From assembly GCA_023415395.1 (NCBI GenBank), contig JAEZKN010000294.1, forward strand, positions 1 to 7,807: a stretch of DNA of 7,807 bases, in the 5' to 3' direction. The DNA comes from Actinomycetes bacterium. GTDB taxonomy: Bacteria > Actinomycetota > Actinomycetes > Propionibacteriales > Nocardioidaceae. The first letter of the stretch is position 1; each line of letters begins with the position of its first letter. The notes beneath the pieces were generated by a model. It saw nothing but the letters and a program-made list of their open reading frames with translations. It was not told the DNA's origin and made no database searches. Both the position numbers and the translations under genes were made by a program. Positions 6,018-7,807 of the stretch are shown here, in pieces.

Positions 6018-6045
6018 GACTAGGGGTGCCGAAGGCTGGACAGCG

Positions 6046-6990
6046 CTATTCGAGTTCTTCGTCGGGGGTATTCATCGCGGCATATGAGTCCCCGGTCACC
6101 AGCCGGGTCTGGGCCACCGCGCGACTGGCCTCGAACCAGCGCGACATCAGCGGCGTGACCTCGGCGCCGCGCCGCCAGAGCAGGGACACCCCCATGTCGG
6201 GGACCCAGTCCGGTGCCCAGAGCGCGGCGACCTCCGGGTGGCCCTTGACCATGCGCTCGGTGACCAGCGCCACCCCGAGGCCGGCGGCGACGAACCCGAC
6301 GGACGTCTGCGGGGTGGACACCTCGATCGTGTCGAAGGTCGGGTCGTCGCGGAGTGCGGCCTCGATCGCCTCGGGGAAGCCGTCGAACGCGGCCAAGCGG
6401 TACGGCACGACCCATCGGCCCCACCCGCGCGCACCGGGGTGGGCCTCGCGCCGGCGGGCGGCCGGCACGGCGAGCTGGACCGGGATCCGGCCGAGCAGCT
6501 CGAACTCGCAGAACTCGGTGACGAAGTCGGCGAACTGGTCCGGGCCGAACGGCACGCACGCGAGGTCCAGCTCCCCGGTCCTGACGCCCTGCAGCAGGAT
6601 GTCGGGCGCGGCGTCGGTCAGGCTGACGTGCACCCCCGGCGCGGACTCCACGAACGCCCCGACCACCTCGGCGATCAGCTCGCTGACCACCATCGGCTCG
6701 ACGCCGACGCGGAGCTCTCCGATGGCTCCGTCCCCCATCAGGGCCAGCTGGCGCGTGAGCCGGTCGCGGCCGGCGAGGAGCTGTCCGCCCTCGGCGAGCA
6801 GGAACAGCCCCGCCGCCGTGGGGACCACCCCCTTGGCGGTGCGCTCCAGCAGCTGGACCCCCAGCTCCTTCTCCAGCTTGGAGATGGCGATGCTCACCGG
6901 CGGCTGCGTGAGGTGGAGGCGCTTCGCGGCGCGGGACACCGAGCCCGCCTCGACGACCACCCGGAAGTACTCGAGCTGCCTGAAGTCCAT
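6046..6990 (-). CDS. LysR-type transcriptional regulator
   Basis: A 314-residue LysR-family regulator of normal length. The N-terminal winged helix-turn-helix is clear: MDFRQLEYFRVVVEAGSVS (1-19), then AAKRLHLTQPPVS (21-33) with the recognition helix, and LGVQLLER (43-50). A linker helix leads to the effector-binding domain starting at GELRVGVEP (about 91-99), with a second lobe ending in TPQTSVGFVAAGLGVALVTERMV. Members with the TQPPVS motif often control aromatic catabolism and respond to a substrate or ring-cleavage product. The start is ATG 6990, with GGGGAGGAG four bases upstream. It lies directly upstream of the catabolic operon in the same orientation, not divergent as is usual for LysR pairs, so it may share transcripts with its target. 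Control of the downstream operon is inference from position. Confidence 0.95.
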   Translation of the reverse strand: MDFRQLEYFRVVVEAGSVSRAAKRLHLTQPPVSIAISKLEKELGVQLLERTAKGVVPTAAGLFLLAEGGQLLAGRDRLTRQLALMGDGAIGELRVGVEPMVVSELIAEVVGAFVESAPGVHVSLTDAAPDILLQGVRTGELDLACVPFGPDQFADFVTEFCEFELLGRIPVQLAVPAARRREAHPGARGWGRWVVPYRLAAFDGFPEAIEAALRDDPTFDTIEVSTPQTSVGFVAAGLGVALVTERMVKGHPEVAALWAPDWVPDMGVSLLWRRGAEVTPLMSRWFEASRAVAQTRLVTGDSYAAMNTPDEELE

Positions 6991-7024
6991 GTCACTCCTC
7001 CCCGAGCAACAGGCTAGGCCGCCG

Positions 7025-7633
7025 TCACCCGGCCGGGCGGCCGGCCGAGCGGCCCCGGTAGACGACGACCGCCGCGCAGACCACTCCCAGCGTCCCGAGG
7101 CCGAGGTCGCCCAGCGTGTCGGCGTACGCGTGCGGGAGCTCGGAGGAGATCCGCAGGAAGGCGAAGTACTCCGCGATCTCCCAGCCCACCGCCGCGGTGA
7201 CCCCGATGGCCAGCGCTCGCTCGAGCGTCTCGGGGAAGGTCGCGTCGGCGGGGAGCGTCAGCAGGACGGCCGCCGCCGCGAAGATGCCGGTGTTGGCGAA
7301 GTGCATCCAGTCGTCGAACCACCGGATGGAGTCGTAGAGGTCGAGGCGGTTGCCCAGGATGTCGGTGAAGCAGGTCAGCGTGATGAGGAAGTCCGCCACC
7401 CACGGGAACGGGCGGTCCTTGCGGAACAGGAGCCAGAACGCCGCCAGCGCGAAGGCCATCGCCGGGTAGCCGACCGCCCGCGCGAACGCGGCCTTCTCGC
7501 GCATGTTGCCCAGGTCCGGGGTCAGGAACGCGGTCGCGAGCAGCACGACGAGCGCAGCCTTGGCGGCGATGTCGGCACCCCGCACCCAGCTGAGGTACGC
7601 CGGTTCCAGCGAGGTGTCCACGGCGTGCGCCAT
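7025..7633 (-). CDS. Six-helix membrane protein, DUF2238/YjdF-like
   Basis: A 202-residue integral membrane protein with about six hydrophobic segments (near 23-38, 53-70, 78-94, 112-127, 140-159 and 174-192) and no signal peptide beyond the first helix. Polar residues cluster at membrane borders: RWFDDWMHFANTG (104-116), GWEIAEYF (150-157) and YADTLGDLGLG (170-180). This His/Glu/Asp pattern recalls the DUF2238 (YjdF) group, whose biochemical role I do not know; a distant VanZ-like relation is possible. ATG 7633 is chosen because it follows the upstream stop by nine bases, although the ribosome binding site there is poor. The gene ends 34 bases before the regulator start. It has no evident link to the ring-cleavage genes. 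Confidence 0.78.
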   Translation of the reverse strand: MAHAVDTSLEPAYLSWVRGADIAAKAALVVLLATAFLTPDLGNMREKAAFARAVGYPAMAFALAAFWLLFRKDRPFPWVADFLITLTCFTDILGNRLDLYDSIRWFDDWMHFANTGIFAAAAVLLTLPADATFPETLERALAIGVTAAVGWEIAEYFAFLRISSELPHAYADTLGDLGLGTLGVVCAAVVVYRGRSAGRPAG

Positions 7634-7642
7634 TGGTCCAGC

Positions 7643-7807
7643 CTAGGCGTCGGCCCCCGGAGGGGCGTCGTCGCACTCGTCCAGGTGCAACGCGAGCGTG
7701 GTGATCCGGGTGCCGGACATCGCCGTGACCTCCAGCGTGCCGCCCTCGATGCCGACCTGCTCACCGACCTCGGGGATGTGGCCGAGCCGGGCGATGACGT
7801 AGCCGGC
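7643..7807 (-). CDS. C-terminal end of a CorC/HlyC-family (CNNM-like) membrane protein, partial
   Basis: An open frame enters from the right edge and ends at TAG (7645-7643), giving 54 residues. It begins AGYVIARLGHIPEVGEQVGIE and continues with LEVTAMSGTRITTLALHL, which is the pattern of the CorC_HlyC transporter-associated domain found at the C-terminus of hemolysin-C/CorC/CNNM-type proteins (upstream parts, outside the window, would be a DUF21 membrane domain and a CBS pair). These proteins are tied to divalent cation, mainly magnesium, transport or resistance. A short acidic tail (DECDDAPPGADA) follows the domain. The start and most of the gene are missing. Confidence 0.75.
   Translation of the reverse strand, partial: AGYVIARLGHIPEVGEQVGIEGGTLEVTAMSGTRITTLALHLDECDDAPPGADA

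Larger units (their letters stand above)
5739..6045 (-). promoter_or_regulatory. Intergenic promoter/operator region of the catabolic operon
   Basis: This 307-base gap between the regulator stop and the hydroxylase start holds no gene I can support. It is the only long non-coding stretch and the only plausible place for the main operon promoter. The part at 5979-6020 is clearly less GC-rich than its surroundings and carries short palindromes; a larger inverted repeat lies nearer the gene. A possible -35-like TTGTCA reads on the coding strand at 5847-5842, but no convincing -10 follows at the right distance, as expected for a promoter that depends on an activator. No strong terminator (GC stem plus T-run) follows the regulator gene, so read-through from it is possible. 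Confidence 0.5.

Noticed and set aside
1..7807. CRISPR arrays, tRNA/rRNA genes, insertion sequences, attachment sites
   Set aside because: No spaced direct repeats, cloverleaf sequences, transposase frames or terminal inverted repeats were seen on either strand.

Overview
The window looks like a chromosomal catabolic locus of a high-GC actinobacterium. Support: a strongly GC-rich third codon position throughout, GTG starts, tight stop/start overlaps, and protein families common in Nocardioides- or Pseudonocardia-like organisms. The genus is an inference. Every gene I accept is on the minus strand, so transcription runs from high to low coordinates. The long plus-strand open frames are antisense shadows.

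Layout in the order of transcription: (1) 7807-7643, the last 54 codons of a CorC/HlyC-type (CNNM-like) membrane protein, cut by the window edge; (2) 7633-7025, a six-helix membrane protein resembling the DUF2238/YjdF group; (3) 6990-6046, a LysR-type regulator; (4) 6045-5739, a 307-base non-coding stretch with several inverted repeats, probably the promoter/operator region of the downstream operon; (5) 5738-36, six genes: an HpaB-type flavin-dependent aromatic hydroxylase, a two-domain type I extradiol dioxygenase (VOC fold), an RraA-fold class II pyruvate aldolase, a small cupin, an ALDH7-type aldehyde dehydrogenase and a RidA/YjgF-family protein.

The operon is very compact. Three junctions are 4-base overlaps (GTGA, ATGA, ATGA), the last has an 11-base gap, and only the hydroxylase-dioxygenase junction is looser (46 bases). 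That gap is largely filled by three tandem 11-base units, each carrying a Shine-Dalgarno-like AGAGG. The GTGA overlap argues that the aldolase starts at a GTG at 3197, not at the more upstream GTG at 3230.

Working model (inference): the hydroxylase turns a phenolic substrate into a catechol or aminophenol, the extradiol enzyme opens the ring, the aldehyde dehydrogenase oxidises the semialdehyde, and the aldolase releases pyruvate or oxaloacetate. The cupin and the RidA-like protein would act on intermediates. The ALDH7 family normally acts on 2-amino-6-oxohexanoate, which has the same carbon skeleton as 2-amino- or 2-hydroxymuconate-6-semialdehyde, so the family choice fits a ring-cleavage product. 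The set does not match a standard homoprotocatechuate, catechol or protocatechuate meta-cleavage cluster that I know. No flavin reductase, tautomerase, decarboxylase, hydratase or transporter is visible, and the operon may continue past the left edge. The substrate cannot be read from the sequence.
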